Shown here piece by piece: positions 1-13,779 of a stretch of 64,000 bases of DNA (positions are counted from its first letter, which is position 1; each line of letters begins with the position of its first letter). This stretch comes from Diphasiastrum complanatum (taxonomy: Eukaryota; Streptophyta; Lycopodiopsida; Lycopodiales; Lycopodiaceae): positions 1-64,000 of the forward strand of contig MU831897.1 in the NCBI GenBank assembly GCA_029204225.1, read 5' to 3'. The notes under the pieces were generated by a model. It saw only the letters and a program-made list of their open reading frames with translations. It did not search any database and had not been told where the DNA came from. Position numbers and translations under genes: made by a program.

Positions 1-87
1 GGCAGTAATATTTATCACAAAGGAATATTCAAATTACAATTCAACATTCATTGTTTCTATTCCATCTCATCAGTTTCCGTAGTTTCT

Positions 88-2381
88 CTAGCGTTGTTTT
101 CCAAAACATTGGATGTTGGTGTCCTCGACACCATCTCTTTCCAACTCGGATCTAGACATCCTCCATTCTTGATGCCTTGTTCTAGCATTAGAGGATTGCC
201 ATGCTATCTTTCTGACTGAATTTGAATTGGAGATTATTGAACACAACTCTTCAGTTCTTGTGTTTTGAAAGTGCCCTCGGCCCAAAACTCCTCTATAAAA
301 CCATTGGAAATATCTCAACCAATGCATTGCTAGACCCTTTCCTCGCCATGCCGGTGAATTTTTTAAATACGCAGCCTTTGCCCTGTAATGACTCTTTTCC
401 ATGCCTTGCGTATTCCAAATAGCTAATGATCCATAGGTTTTCATAAACCAAGGTCCATGAGCATAGAAGATGTGTTTGTTCATAGAAAATTTGTATTAGT
501 TTAAATCTTTACAAATACATAGATATGAAAGTAGAAATATGAGACACACATAAGAGTTTGGCCGTAAGTAGCTTTAGCGGCTTCATATATTGAAAGGCGC
601 CTCAAGGAATTTTGAGGTCTATTTTTAAACATATAGTGAGTTATGTGTGTTTCTCCCCATGCATCGATCATCAATTCAGTAAATGTTTTGACTTCTCTTG
701 CGTATCTATCCAAATCTTCATCTCTCACAATCTTTTTGTTGATAGTTTGTGACAAGGCATCAAATGCTTGCCAAACCTTAGCACGTGTACTTGCCATGCG
801 AGGATCTGAGCAATATTTGTTGTGCATTGACATATTTTTTCTCCAGTACTCCCATCAACAACTGCTTTCACGTGCAGTATGATTTTGACAATAGGTGTCT
901 CGCTTTCGCACCACCCATTGAAACTTTTGCTGGGAACATCTTGCGTTTTTTCACTCATCTCAACGTCTTTGGTAAGACTCACATGGCCCCCGTGCAATCC
1001 CATATCGGATAAAATTATCTCTAGATTTCTAATGCTAACATCTGCTCTTGATTTGAGCTGCATGTTCCATGCGTAACAACAATGCAAAAATATTAATTTG
1101 TTCGGTATTCCGTAATTCACCATGCAATTGTGCAAAAATGGACTCTTTCGAGAGGAATGTTCAACACAGGACTCCAAGCTTTGTCTAGATTGTGCCTATT
1201 TGGTGCAAGACGTTGGTTGCAATTCAAAATACTTTTGTTCCGCCCAGATTCAAACATACAATATATACAAAAATTCTTTGCATTTGCACCGAGACCACAA
1301 CCGTACATGCATTTCAAAGTCTTCAAATCAGCAGCTAGGTGCCATTCTACAGCAAAGCTTTCTCCTTCAACATTGAGCAATTTGCCTTCATTTTGTGCAT
1401 GTATTATCTTAGATATACTATATTTTTCAAATAGCCACTCCAGTACGTCGTGAGACTCCTTAGGAACTTCAAATGCAACTATCCACCATATGTGATTTTC
1501 GGATTGCACGCTAAATTCTTTACAATAACTTCCGCCAAACTGTTGCAATTCACCGATTCATCAAGGTGATTGTGACACGTTCAAGTTTACGCCCTTTTAC
1601 GATTTCTGCTTTGTCCAACTTCGCAATCTGTAAACCAGAAATTTCATTACTAAAACATATTAGTTGAAGAAAAGCATACAATTAAAAAACCGAAATCCAC
1701 AATAAATGTTCTTACCATTTGTTCTAACTTCGTAATGTCGGATCATAATCGCTTGGACCTTTTCCAGATCTAAGAATATATTATTGCCTTGATGATAATG
1801 AAAACATGTCGGAGGTCCTTTCTTCTTATCGGTTACTGTAAAAGAATCCTCAATATGTTGAAACTCTCCTAATTCAGAGAGCAATATCGAATTGCATTCT
1901 CGTTTGGCGGATTCGACAAGTTTATAAGTAGGTATTATTTGATGGCGTTTTAACCCATTTTTGTCAGAGCGTTTCATATACTTCTTCAAAGCTCTATACC
2001 CCTTGCAACTCACACCTCCTTGGCTCACATGCGTACACCATCTCTTTACATTTGGATTTGGCTTGACCTTGTCGACTAGCTTTTTTGCAATTCTCAAGCG
2101 AATTGAATCACTTGTTTCATCTTCCACAATCTTAATCAAATCTTTACCCTTCAAAAAATGTTTCATATATTTTTTGGCAATAAAATCTTTTTTCAAACCG
2201 TCTTTTTCAAGAACTCCTTTGTGTCCCTCATACGTCTTTTACTGGCACCACCACCTAGTGCCAAAGCTTCTAGTTTGTGTCTCTTAGTGTTTTCATTTTC
2301 TGCTTGCTGATCCATCGAGACTCTACGCTTTCGTTGTAAGCCATATATTGTCCTCTGAAATATACTGATTGAAGATTGCAA
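88..2381 (-). pseudogene. Spliced transposase-like coding region, family uncertain
   Basis: Coding segments run right to left in several frames: 2381-2193, 2196-1660, 1548-1117, 1177-725, 833-501 and 483-88, the last ending at a stop. The N-terminus is basic and partly coiled-coil. The 1548-1117 segment holds a DLKTLKCMYGCGL stretch followed by NFCIYCMFESG, a CxxC pair like the zinc-binding core of large eukaryotic transposase-like families. The 483-88 segment holds YGSLAIWNTQGMEKSHY, a conserved block of that group. One clear GT-AG intron of about 88 nt lies at 1715-1628. Several frame changes are not explained by obvious introns, so this is either a multi-exon gene or a decayed DNA-transposon gene. 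I infer transposase ancestry from overall pattern only and cannot name the superfamily. It could also be a domesticated host gene. Confidence 0.4.
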
Positions 2382-2951
2382 TTCTTCAATTTTTGCGACA
2401 GAATTGACAAGCTCTATCTCCTACTCCAATTTCATATTTATTCCATGCAATGACTTTAATTGTCATTCATACTCAATATATGAATGTTTGTCGTATTTGC
2501 CAATGTCTCAGCTTGAATTCTTCGAGAATCCATTGCTTGACAATAGCCAAGTAGTCCATTCCGACCATCCCCAACAAACCTTAACAAACTATGTACATCA
2601 GAAAATTTAGGAGGAGCATCTACCAGTGGATTTGAGGGTATAAATCACCTCTTACCATAGGTCAATATGTTTTTTTCCTTCCAATCTCCAACAATGCATG
2701 TCATACGGATTTAAGTTAACATCCCATGCAGCTTTGGTGGTCGCATAATCCTTCTCTAACTTCACATGTAAGTGATACTTGGTTGTCATCTTGAAGATGT
2801 CGAATTTCCCAAAAGAATCTATGTAGAACATTACAATATACCTTAATCAAATGGTGTCAAAGTTCAATGTGAACTAACCATGATATAAGCTTTATTAGGC
2901 ATATACTAGTTTCCATCCCTAGGGTCCTATTGTAGTTAGGACAATGAAAGG
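2382..2951. other. No gene recognised
   Basis: The first 80 bases read on the minus strand as a weak coiled-coil extension of the transposase-like N-terminus, with one in-frame stop. The rest is AT-rich DNA in which I see no coding signal or repeat. Confidence 0.4.
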
Positions 2952-3416
2952 TCGTCCTATACTAACCCTACTCTAGTTGTAATTTGTAACTTACCTATTA
3001 GTTGCCTATTATAGTCTATGCAAATAACCTACAATAGTCTATGAAAATGAGACCTACATTTAGGCCTTAACTCTTGCTCACCTTGTATGGTAACCCAAGG
3101 TAAAGGTGCCACGTAGGAATGATTAGCACTAAATTAATTATGATTAGAAAACTTGTTTAGGCAAGAAGAGGCCCTTTTTGGACTCGTCCTATACTAACCC
3201 TACTCTAGTTGTAATTTGTAAATTACCTATTAGTTGCCTATTATAGTCTATGCAAAATAACCTACAATAGTCTATGAAATTGAGACCTACATTTAGGCCT
3301 TAACTCTTGCTCACTATGTATGGTAACCCAAGGTAAAGGTGCCACGTAGGATTGATTAGCACTAAATTAATTATGATTAGAAAACTTGTTTAGGCAAGGA
3401 AGAGGCCCTTTTTGAG
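2952..3416 (+). repeat. 232-bp tandem duplication ending in hairpin motif
   Basis: Two nearly identical copies lie head to tail, 2952-3183 and 3184-3416, with only a few mismatches. Each ends near the motif GAGGCCCTTTTTG. The conserved inner phrases (GCCACGTAGG, then a TTAGCACTAAATTAATTATG block) recur, more diverged, at 4050-4100 and 11020-11075. This marks the unit as part of a dispersed repeat family rather than a local accident only. Confidence 0.85.
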
Positions 3417-3446
3417 TCCAAGAAGGGCCCTAATGGCATAGGGACC

Positions 3447-3447
<1 letters not shown>

Positions 3448-3478
<31 letters not shown>

Positions 3479-3618
3479 AGAGAGACCATGCGGTTTGCGG
3501 TTAACCCAGATCATTTAGGCTGCATAGGGACTTTGAGAAACGTGTGGTGAGTGGAGAGAGTGAGAACGATCTGAGTGAGAGACATAGAAGACAACATCCC
3601 GAGCGAGAACCGTGAGAA

Positions 3619-3665
<47 letters not shown>

Positions 3666-3738
3666 GAGAAGGAGAGAGAGAGAGAGAAGAGAGCACCGTG
3701 GGAGAGAGAGCATTGTTTCCACCGTATTAGTCATCGGC

Positions 3739-3790
<52 letters not shown>

Positions 3791-3791
3791 A
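3448..3791 (+). repeat. (GA)n microsatellite blocks
   Basis: Runs of GA occur at 3448-3484, 3619-3688 and 3741-3789, broken by short unique sequence. The phrase GCATAGGGACCA directly before the first run is the reverse complement of the phrase TGGTCCCTATGC that follows a (CT)n run near 4590. This block is therefore an inverted relative of the (CT)n array downstream. Confidence 0.9.
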
Positions 3792-4091
3792 CAAAATGAG
3801 AGGAGAGATGTAGTAGATACAGCTTGTGAACATTCAAGAATTTGAAATATAAGGACTAGGGTCAGTTAGGATAAGGCGGCTAGTAGATAGACAGGCTAGT
3901 TGATGTTAACGTTGTAGGCATAGTTATTGCTTTTATCTAGGGGTTAATGTGAGAGGTTGTACTTTGTGGGCACCAGACTTGATTTTATCTGCTACCATTG
4001 ATTTTTGCCATGTCATATGGAGCATTCCCTCTCAGTTTGTCAATATTTTATTGGGACATGTGTCGTCATTAACACTAAATATAATTAGTGA

Positions 4092-4127
4092 AGAGGCCCT
4101 TTTGAGTCCAAAGAGGGCCCTAATGGC
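4092..4127 (+). repeat. Hairpin motif of dispersed repeat
   Basis: GAGGCCCTTTTGAGTCC is followed directly by AAAGAGGGCCCTAATGG. The GGGCCCTTTT/AAAAGGGCCC type arms are slightly decayed here. This is one of six places in the window with this motif. Confidence 0.75.
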
Positions 4128-4317
4128 TTTTGTAAGTTTCTGCCTTATCGTTGTTCATCACAACTTTGACTCTACGATTTGGAAGGTTGCAATTTCCTTC
4201 CTTTGAGACTTGGAATCATTATGAACCGCATGCAGGCCCTTTGCAGTGCGGTTGCAAGCTAGTTGAAATGTGGTTTTAGTTGAAATGTGAGTTAGTTAAA
4301 GTATGGTCTGAATGAAG

Positions 4318-5764
<1,447 letters not shown>

Positions 5765-6779
5765 TCAGTTATATGTCCTTGAAATTAACGGTTTGAACTT
5801 TAAAAGATATAATAATATATTATTTTATCTTGCAAAAATAGATTAAAATAACTTATTGACATATTAATATCACGTAAAGGATGTGCTTGAAAGATTTATT
5901 CTTCTAAATGAAGAGTGTTAAACAAAAGAAAAATGTTGATACTTTAGAAAATAGTGTTTGAAATCCATATTTGCAAGAGTGCATGAATGGAATAAGAATG
6001 TACAACTTTAGCCAACATATTATGGAAAGTGAAAATGACCTCACTTACTTTCTTGAAAGATTCTTAAATCTTTATGAAATTTCAAAATGATTTCACCTAA
6101 TTTTTGGCATATTATTAGATTTTAACCTCATAAATGATAAGCAGAAAGGTTTTTGGAATATAAAATTATGCACAATTATAATAAAATTTTAGCACATATT
6201 ACTTTATATGACAATATTGCAAAAATATACATATACCAAAAAACATTGTTGCATTGATATATTTCTACGATAATAATGACGCCTAAGTGATTTGTTTATA
6301 ATAGGTAGATGCAATACTATTAGCATTTTATCTTTTTATATAGTAAAGACCTATAATATATTAACAATATAGTTATAAACTAATCTAACATTTGTTGTTA
6401 ATACTATCATTCTTGGCCTAAGATTGGATCTTATTGAAACATCTTCTGATATAATTTTTCACATGGTATCAGATGGGTTAGCTGACAAAAATAATAAGGT
6501 TATTATATTTACTGGAGATTTTGGGACGACCTTAAATTTAGCATGCTTTTATGCATTTGTGTTAAAACAAAATCATTACTAATACTTTGATGGGAGTGGA
6601 TTCTCAAAATCAAAAAGCATTTACAGCTCAATTGAAGATTAGAAGTAGGAGTAAGGCTATTTTATTTTATTTTCGAGGTTGTCCTTATACTCTGCTTCTG
6701 TTGTGGACAAAGCAACTATACTTCGCTTCTTACTAGACCAAAAAAAGTAGTTGTTACAAAACTGGAATACATACCCTGT
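5765..6779. other. AT-rich stretch, no gene recognised
   Basis: I find no coding region. TGGTATCAGA at 6464-6473, preceded by TTTTCACA, resembles an LTR end plus primer-binding site of a copia element, but neither an LTR nor following gag can be supported. Confidence 0.4.
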
Positions 6780-7660
6780 GGTAGATCTACGGTAATCACA
6801 ATTACCTCTCCAATCTGCATCCACTTAGCCACATAGCTCAGCTGAACTTTCTTGCTTCTTGTCAACCAAGCCATAATCAAAAGTGCCTTTGACATATTGC
6901 AAGATGTGTTTGGCTAGCTTCCAATAAACTGACTTACAAATACCAACAACATAGCATATATTTGGTATAGTCATGGTAAGGTTAATCAGGCTCCCTACTA
7001 ACTGCCTATACAATGCAACATCAAATGGCTGTGATTCATCAAGCCTAGAAAGATTTTTACCTGGCTCGAAGAGTGTTCATTGGATTGCAATCTTGTAGCC
7101 TGAACCTGTGCAACAACTCTCTGACATACTTGACTTGTGTTAGTCCCACTTCATGTCCGTTTTGCCACACTTCCACTCCAAGGCAATAATGCATTAGGTT
7201 GAGATCTGTCATCTCAAATTCATCCATGATATCTTTCTTGATCATATTTATCATCTCTTGATTATTTTCGGTAATAATCAAATTGTCAACATAAAGAGCA
7301 ACCAAGGCCATCATACCATCAAAGCATAAGACATAAAGGTTTGGGTCAGAGTGTGTTCTCACCATCCCCTTAGAACGAAAGTAAGCATCAATCATGCTAT
7401 ACCATGCATGTGGTGCCTGTTTGAGACCATAAAGTGCTTTCTTTAAACAACATACTTTATGCTCCCGTCCTTTCATTACAAATTCTTCAGGTTGATCCAT
7501 GAACACCTCTTCTTCCAACTCACCATTTAGAAAAGTAGATTTCACAACCATCTGATGTAAAGGCCAACCAAAATGTGAAGCTGAAGCAACAAGTAGACGT
7601 AGAGTATTCAACTTACATACTGGTGCAAAGGTCTCCTTATAGTCGATGCCTTTACTTTGT
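6780..7660 (-). mobile_element. Ty1/copia fragment (family D), RT and RNase H parts
   Basis: Minus-strand protein stretches match element D of this window closely: [36 protein letters not shown] and the LYVDN catalytic region of reverse transcriptase, then an RNase H-side piece at 7013-6825. It is a broken fragment of the same family as 14169-21031, in the opposite orientation. The adjoining gag-integrase region to the right belongs to another copia family, so the two are separate insertions. Confidence 0.85.
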
Positions 7661-7884
7661 GCATAAGAGTTTCTCCATCAATCTATCATGATTTTTTGTA
7701 TTTTTTTTGTCTTTGATCAAATCTCTTATAACTTGTATTTATGGTTGGATCTATGTGATCTTGAGCTATTTACAGGTCATTAAAGATAGATATTTATGCT
7801 ATTTGATGTGATTCATCAAAACATGCTTTTTATTTGTTGAAAAGTTTGTATACATTCAAGCTTCATTATTGTTTCTAGCTTCGA

Positions 7885-7992
7885 AATTGACAATCTCCAC
7901 TAGTGAGTGAGCTTTGCTCTCCTTTGTGAATGAGCTTTGCTCCCCTTGGAAGAAAAGTCTCCCTATATGGATGAACACTAAGATTGTCAATT
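7885..7992. repeat. Short module bounded by a perfect 12-bp inverted repeat
   Basis: AATTGACAATCT at 7885-7896 is matched by AGATTGTCAATT at 7981-7992. Inside are short tandem phrases (GAGTGAGCTTTGCTC, then GAATGAGCTTTGCTCC) and a GGATGAACAC phrase. A related module with GACAATCT/AGATTGTC ends lies in the leader of element A (33119-33311). Confidence 0.75.
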
Positions 7993-8049
7993 ATTTTGCA
8001 TATAGTTTCTTATTGATTCAATAGGCCACCTCCACTATCACTTCTCAAA

Positions 8050-10770
8050 GATTTCAACTTGAAAGTAAACTGCTTTTCTACATAAGCTTTGAAAGTAAGA
8101 AAAACATCATAGACCATGGCTTTAGAAGATAGTATATAGATCCAAGTATATATTTATAATCATCTACAAAAGAAACAAAGCAATTTGCTCCTCCTATGCT
8201 TTTAGTTGAAGAGAAATGAACATCAGAGTGCACGAGTTCAAATGGATGCTGTGTTTTGATACTTGATCTTGGAAAAGGTCTTTTGTTTGATTTTGCAAAA
8301 ATAGAAGCTTCACAAGGTTGAAGCCCCTTTGACAGTGTCTTTGGTAGTCCAACAACTTTTCCTTCTTTGAACATAGATTGCATGGCTTTGAAATTGGTTT
8401 GAGTCAATCTCTTATGCTACAGATCCTCCTGTTGGACCTTCGTCTCATAAGCAATATCTGAAATGTGGGCACTCTCCCTAGAATCTAGTTTGTACAACTT
8501 TCCAATTCTAGATCCTCTAGCAATAACTTCATTTTCTCTCGAGATTATACATTTGTCAACATGAAACTTGACATCCAATCCACTATCAAACAACTTACAA
8601 TAATGAGATTCTTGGTTAGTCTAGGTACATAAAGTACATCATGCAAACAAAAAGGTTTTGATGATGGTGCATTTAGTGGAATACTACCTATTCCTTCAAT
8701 TCTACACTCTACATCATTAGCAGTATAGATTGATCTTTTTGCACCTAGATATGGCATGAGACTTGTGAAAGAGTTTCTAGAACTAGACATATGGAAACTA
8801 GCCCCACTATCTATCCACTAGATTTCTTCATTCTTAAAAGGAAAAGATGAAAAACAGACATTATTAAAGAATCATCCCTTTCACTCTCAACACCCTCACA
8901 CTCTTCCTCATTAGTAAGGCTAGCTTGCTTAGATTGGTTCTTCTTCTTGAAACAGTGTGATGCATAGTGGCCTTTCTTGCCACAAAAGAAACATTTGACC
9001 TTTGATAGTTTCTTCTTGCCATTGGATGTTTCAACTTGTGAGGATTGATTCTCACTACCTTCTTTGGCTTTGTCCTTCTTGAAGTGTTGTTGACCTTTGC
9101 CCTTGCCTCTTGACTTGTCCTTGGTGAAGAGTGCTTTGTCATCTCCATCATCCTTCAATGAAGGTCTGTTGATCCTCAACATCTTGTTCTCTTGCCTACT
9201 TTCTTCATCAATGAGAACACCTTGAAGTGTCTCCAAGGATGGAAGTTCCTCTCTGACAACGTAAGTCTGCACAATATTGTCATACTCATCTCGAAGTAGA
9301 TTAAGGACTACTTGAACAAGTTCAATGTTCTTAAGAGCATCACCAATACCAGCTAACTCTTGATGAAGATCCTTTACTCTCATTACATAAGATGAAGTAC
9401 TCTCATCTACTCTCTGATAACTTAGAAAGATTTGGTTTCTAAGTGTAAGCAATCTAGAAGTATTCTTAATTTCATAGATTGTTTTGAGAGTGTCCCAAGC
9501 CTCCTTGCTAGTGGTGCATGTACTGATCACTTTTAACACCTCATTTGTGACATTTATTTTTATGAAATGAAGAGAAATTTTGGTTCTTTTATTGAATGTT
9601 GCAGCTTCATTAGGTGTTGCACGGTATTCTCCAGCTCCACTTACAATGTCCATTACATCCTATAGAATCAATAATGATTCCATTCTAATCTTCCACATTG
9701 CATAATTGCAAGATGTTGATCTCTCACTATGCTCCAAGAAATGCTAGATGAAGACATATTCACTTTGAGAAATTCTAGTAATGACCAAGATGAGTTAAAA
9801 ATGTTGCTTGTTATCTCAACCTAGGATCTAACACTTATAATGTTGATCCAACCTATGAAATCTAGCAATAGAATGTGAGATCTAGCTCACAACTAAAAAA
9901 ATCAATCTATCTTGAATTTGGATCTAGCTTCAATCATAGAAATGAAGCACATGCAAGTATGAAGTCTATCTCTCCCACGAGTTTCAAAGAACTAATAAAC
10001 TCTCTAGGAACTTACTTTCAACTCAGATACAATAATCCGTGTGAAATGAAAAGTCTAAGACCTCACAAAACTCACTTTTATCCAATTCTACTTGATTGAT
10101 AATAAAAATTGAAAATATTGGTGAAAAGAACTGATGTGTGCTCACTTTGGCATACCACACGAGATGAGTACTCTCCCTATCTCTTTGATTGCCTAAAACT
10201 CTTCCAAAACAAATCAAATTAATTTAGAAACTTGAGCAACACAATCTACTCTTCAATACCTATCCAACAAGCTATTGAACATCAAATTTGGATCATTCCT
10301 TGAGAAGTAGCACTCAAAAAAAAAGATTTCACACGTGTGAGCTCTCTGTCCATACAGGGCTCAGCTGGAGCAGATCAGGCTTGATTTGAGCCCACTTATG
10401 ATCCACAGATGGCTTGTTTGTCAGTGAGTTTAGATTCCTCTCCCAAATCTGAGTTCCTGCAAGCAAAAGCACTTATGTTGTGATGTATACACCCTCACCT
10501 GTATAAAGCATGAAGCTCTAATAATATTCACAATATGGCGAAACATGCCAAAGTTTTCCTACATCAAAGAGGCTTGAATGCCTACAGTGGAATTGCATGG
10601 AAAGTCCACTTTACTTAATTAACTCAACTAACAGGGATTCACATGTAAAACTGCATGCATGGATATTGCATGTACTGCGCATGTCAACTCTCAAAATTGC
10701 CTAGACATGTGTAGATCATGAAAACTATTTTGCATGTTGCTTGCATTGCACTTTTTTTAAAAATTAAAAA
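8050..10770 (-). mobile_element. Ty1/copia element C, broken
   Basis: Reading leftward there is gag (9653-8811) with the zinc knuckle CFFCGKKGHYASHC preceded by a lysine-rich stretch. A protease-side segment (8790-8545) carries IYTANDVECRIEGIG and VLYVPRLTKNL. Integrase sequence (8407-8078) carries FELVHSDVHFSSTKS and FVDDY. To the right, 10330-10500 matches the leader of element B (29185-29345) and 10500-10760 matches B's 5' LTR-like region, in reverse. The element is broken in several places. It belongs with elements A and B by protein pattern. Confidence 0.85.
10327..10340. promoter_or_regulatory. G-box palindrome TTTCACACGTGTGA
   Basis: This contains CACGTG, the plant bZIP/bHLH G-box core, in a longer palindrome. 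It sits in the leader part of copia element C. The same palindrome occurs in at least four other LTR-related places in this window. Confidence 0.5.
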
Positions 10771-10869
10771 TGAAAAATATTAAAAATGTGCACTTATTAA
10801 AAATGTGTACATTTGAAAGGTACTATGGTTGTAGTGTAAACTGCATTCTTCAAAGAAAAAATTAGGAAG

Positions 10870-11140
10870 GGCAACTAAAAGGCCTATTAAACTTTGAAAT
10901 TTGAAATGTGCCTTAATTAATGGCCTTGAGCTTTGACCTATGAGTATAACCCCTATTTACCCTATGTTCACTAGCCATTAAACCTACATGAAATAGCCTT
11001 TAGCCCCTATTATACGCAAGGGTTAAGTGCCACATAGGCAAGATTAGTGACACTAATTATAGTGGGTTACACAAGAGTTGGCTCACTTTTGGGGGCCCTT
11101 TTTGAGTCCAAAAGGGCTGTAATGAAAATTGTACACAAGC
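10870..11140 (+). repeat. Dispersed hairpin-ended repeat, copy near 11 kb
   Basis: It carries GCCACATAGG, a GATTAGTGACACTAATTATAG block and GGCTCACTTTTGG. It ends with GGGGGCCCTTTTTGAGTCC followed at once by AAAAGGGCTGTAATG. It matches the end of the 232-bp duplicated unit at 2952-3416 and the motif at 13007-13054. Confidence 0.7.
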
Positions 11141-11328
11141 ATTTTACAAACTACAATCTACAATAGAGTATCATTCTTAAAAAAGACAAAATATCTCCAA
11201 TGAGAGTAGTATATTAAATAAGAATGCATGTGAGACACAAATGTTTACAATAAATATGCTGGATCAAAGAGAATTACATTTTTTAAATCATTGATTTGAT
11301 TTCATAACTAAATTAAAAAATAGAGAAA
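11141..11328. other. No gene recognised
   Basis: Short AT-rich linker between the hairpin-ended repeat and the family X repeat; nothing identifiable. Confidence 0.35.
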
Positions 11329-11329
11329 T

Positions 11330-12895
11330 ATTCATGGTTCTTAATAATCATTACATTTTCTTATAATTATTTGACAATAATTAACTATCTTTAAATGATC
11401 TATCAACCATAAATAATTAAAGTCTTATAGTTCATAAATCATAATTCACTAGATTCCAAAATCCATACTTAATAATTAAAGAATACGAGAGTATATGACC
11501 CAACACACAACTTAGAAAATATAATAATTATTTCAAAGGCTCTTAAAACACGTAAGTTATTGGACTTTGAAGAACATTCTTCAAAGCCGATTCTTAATGG
11601 AAATATGAGTTATCCAATCCAATAATCAATAAGGTAATTAAAGAGAAGACATACCAAAAATATATTGATATCCATCTTCAACTATAGAAAATTCAGATTC
11701 ATTAGAGAAGTTCCAAAATTCAAAATGACCCTTTGTAAAAATACCTTTATTTATTTATTTATTATTTTGACCACTACTTGGCCAAACCAAAATGCACACA
11801 TTTGAAATCTACATAATGTAGCTCACATAAATCTGTGTAACATCGCGAGCAACATGGATGTATTCCATTGGTTCGCTCTTCCCACCCAATACATGTTAAT
11901 TTTCCCGATGACAATACCTCAAGTTAAATTTATTTCATTGTATTGGTAAGTATAATGAAAGTCAGTAACTAGAATAGTCACAGTTACAGAATGATATTAA
12001 GCACAATAACCTTAAATTGAATATGTGATTCTTCACAATGAGAAAGATAAAACTGATATGTAAAAATCAACAAAATATATAAGGAACTCATGGGTGTTGT
12101 TGCATCCATCATCATATGGGCAATTTTTCGTCAGAAGAAAAGAGCAAAAATGACATACAAATCTTATTGGAAGACTAGAATTCTAGAGTTTAAAACAATT
12201 CTTGAAAGTCACTCCATATCAGATGTATTAGTACAACATGTTTAAATACATTCAAAATGAAAAATACATGATTTTAATCCTCATGATCATCAAAAATGTG
12301 ATTGTAAGTATATCAAAATGTATGCACTTTGATGTTATCATTTGTGTTTTTTTATTTAAGATTTATAATCATGATATCCATTATAAGCAATCTTTCTTCT
12401 TTCAAATTTATATCCATCAAGCCTAAATGAATGGGAGCCAGCACAATCACTTGCAAATATATTGCATGTCATTCACTCATATGTTAAAAAATTGGAGTAT
12501 AAGGGAAGAAGTCCAAAGGAACTTGCAAATAGTGGCATATGTTATGAATTCAAATATATTCTAAAAATGGATGGGATTTTTGGTAAGCTTGAAGCCATTC
12601 CATTGGCAAATTTTGGGAGTGATGAATGGCTTACTCCTTATAGTATTGTGTTTGAATCTTTCAGATGCATACTACTCTTAGATGTAAAAAATTCAATGAA
12701 GATAAGTATTGGATCAAAAATTGTTCACCTAAGCTAGTTTCTTTTGTTACATATATTTGTTGATTTCTTCTCAAGTGCAAGTGTGCAAAAGACACCTACT
12801 TTATTTGTATGCAAGGATTTATCAAATGATATTTTGTCAGACCTTATGGATCAAGGTTGAGATAGTAAGACAAATGGAGATATAGATTACAAGAT
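11330..12895 (+). repeat. Repeat family X, copy 1
   Basis: Bases 11529-12895 match 22469-23834 over about 1367 bp with roughly 25 differences by eye (about 98% identity). The 11330-11700 part also matches 55240-55650 at clearly lower identity. The copy includes an open frame at 12462-12737 (91 codons) of unknown family. The same frame, extended upstream, is present in copy 2. A short tail shared with copy 2 lies at 13437-13530. Confidence 0.9.
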
Positions 12896-13168
12896 GTGGG
12901 TCTATGGCTTGATCAAATATTGACCATCTGAGCATTACATATGAACCATTGCCAAATATGTGTAAACACTTCATTGAATATAAAGGGTGATTGGTGTTGA
13001 TCTCATGGCTCACTTTTGGGGGCCCTTTTTGAGTCCAAAAGAGCCCTAATGTAGCCCACATTTTTAATTGTTATGGAGATAGACAAATCTTGAGTTTCAC
13101 ATGAATGTTATTTTCTTGCATGAGATATTAAAAACAAGGGCATTCAACTCATGAGAGTATTTGGGATA
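12893..13168 (+). repeat. Dispersed repeat, inverted copy of 59909-60166
   Basis: About 260 bp here is the near-exact reverse complement of 59909-60166. It includes GGCTCACTTTTGGGGGCCC and the AAAAGAGCCCTAATG hairpin motif at 13007-13054. It follows directly on X copy 1, where X copy 2 has different sequence. Confidence 0.9.
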
Positions 13169-13779
13169 CTCATGATTGAGTTAAAATCATTTGGACCTTG
13201 ATGGATTTATTGTAGATTCTAGTACGTTGAACTATTATGCTTTAGAATTTTGGACGCTCTAAGAGTATCAGTACCAAGAAGTATTATGAATTTTCTATCA
13301 AAAATTGTGGATAGCTTTGGATTGTAATTGTTTGTTTCAAGTGTAAGGTGGTGGTTCATCTAGTGTTTTAATTTAACTTAAAACAGTTCCCGACATAGTC
13401 AAATAACAAGTTTTTTGAGAGGTCCTTCTCGTAAATAATGCTTTGCACACGAAAACAAATAAGAAACTTGAAACTTTCCCACTAGATAGATTTTGTCTAT
13501 CTAATGCCGCCTTAGAATTTCTAACCCTGATTTCAAATTTATGTACTTGAAAATTTTACGTTAATAACTCAACGTTAACAAACGTTAATTCACGTTAACA
13601 ACCATTAAATCTCAAAAAAAATTCAAACAAAAAATTGCCAAAGTTCTTTAGAGTTTTAAGTACATTTATATCTTTAAAGTGAACATTGTAATTTTAACAA
13701 AAATATCTTGTGTATCATACAAGCTTATTAATATAGCTTAAGCTTCTAATGAGCTCTTAGAACTTACTAATGAACTCTT
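13169..13779. other. No gene; tail of repeat X and an ACGTTAA cluster
   Basis: Bases 13437-13530 match 24467-24560 (AATGCTTTGCACAC and following). At 13558-13600 the phrase ACGTTAA occurs four times in about 42 bp. I see no coding sequence. Confidence 0.6.

Noticed and set aside
3501-3740. Leu-Ser-rich minus-strand frames over (GA)n
   Set aside because: Same microsatellite effect; not a gene.
6464-6473. Copia primer-binding site
   Set aside because: Ten matching bases only, with no LTR or gag around it, so not called as an element.
13007-13054. Hairpin with T-run as a bacterial-type terminator
   Set aside because: The window is eukaryotic, and the hairpin recurs as part of a dispersed repeat rather than after genes.
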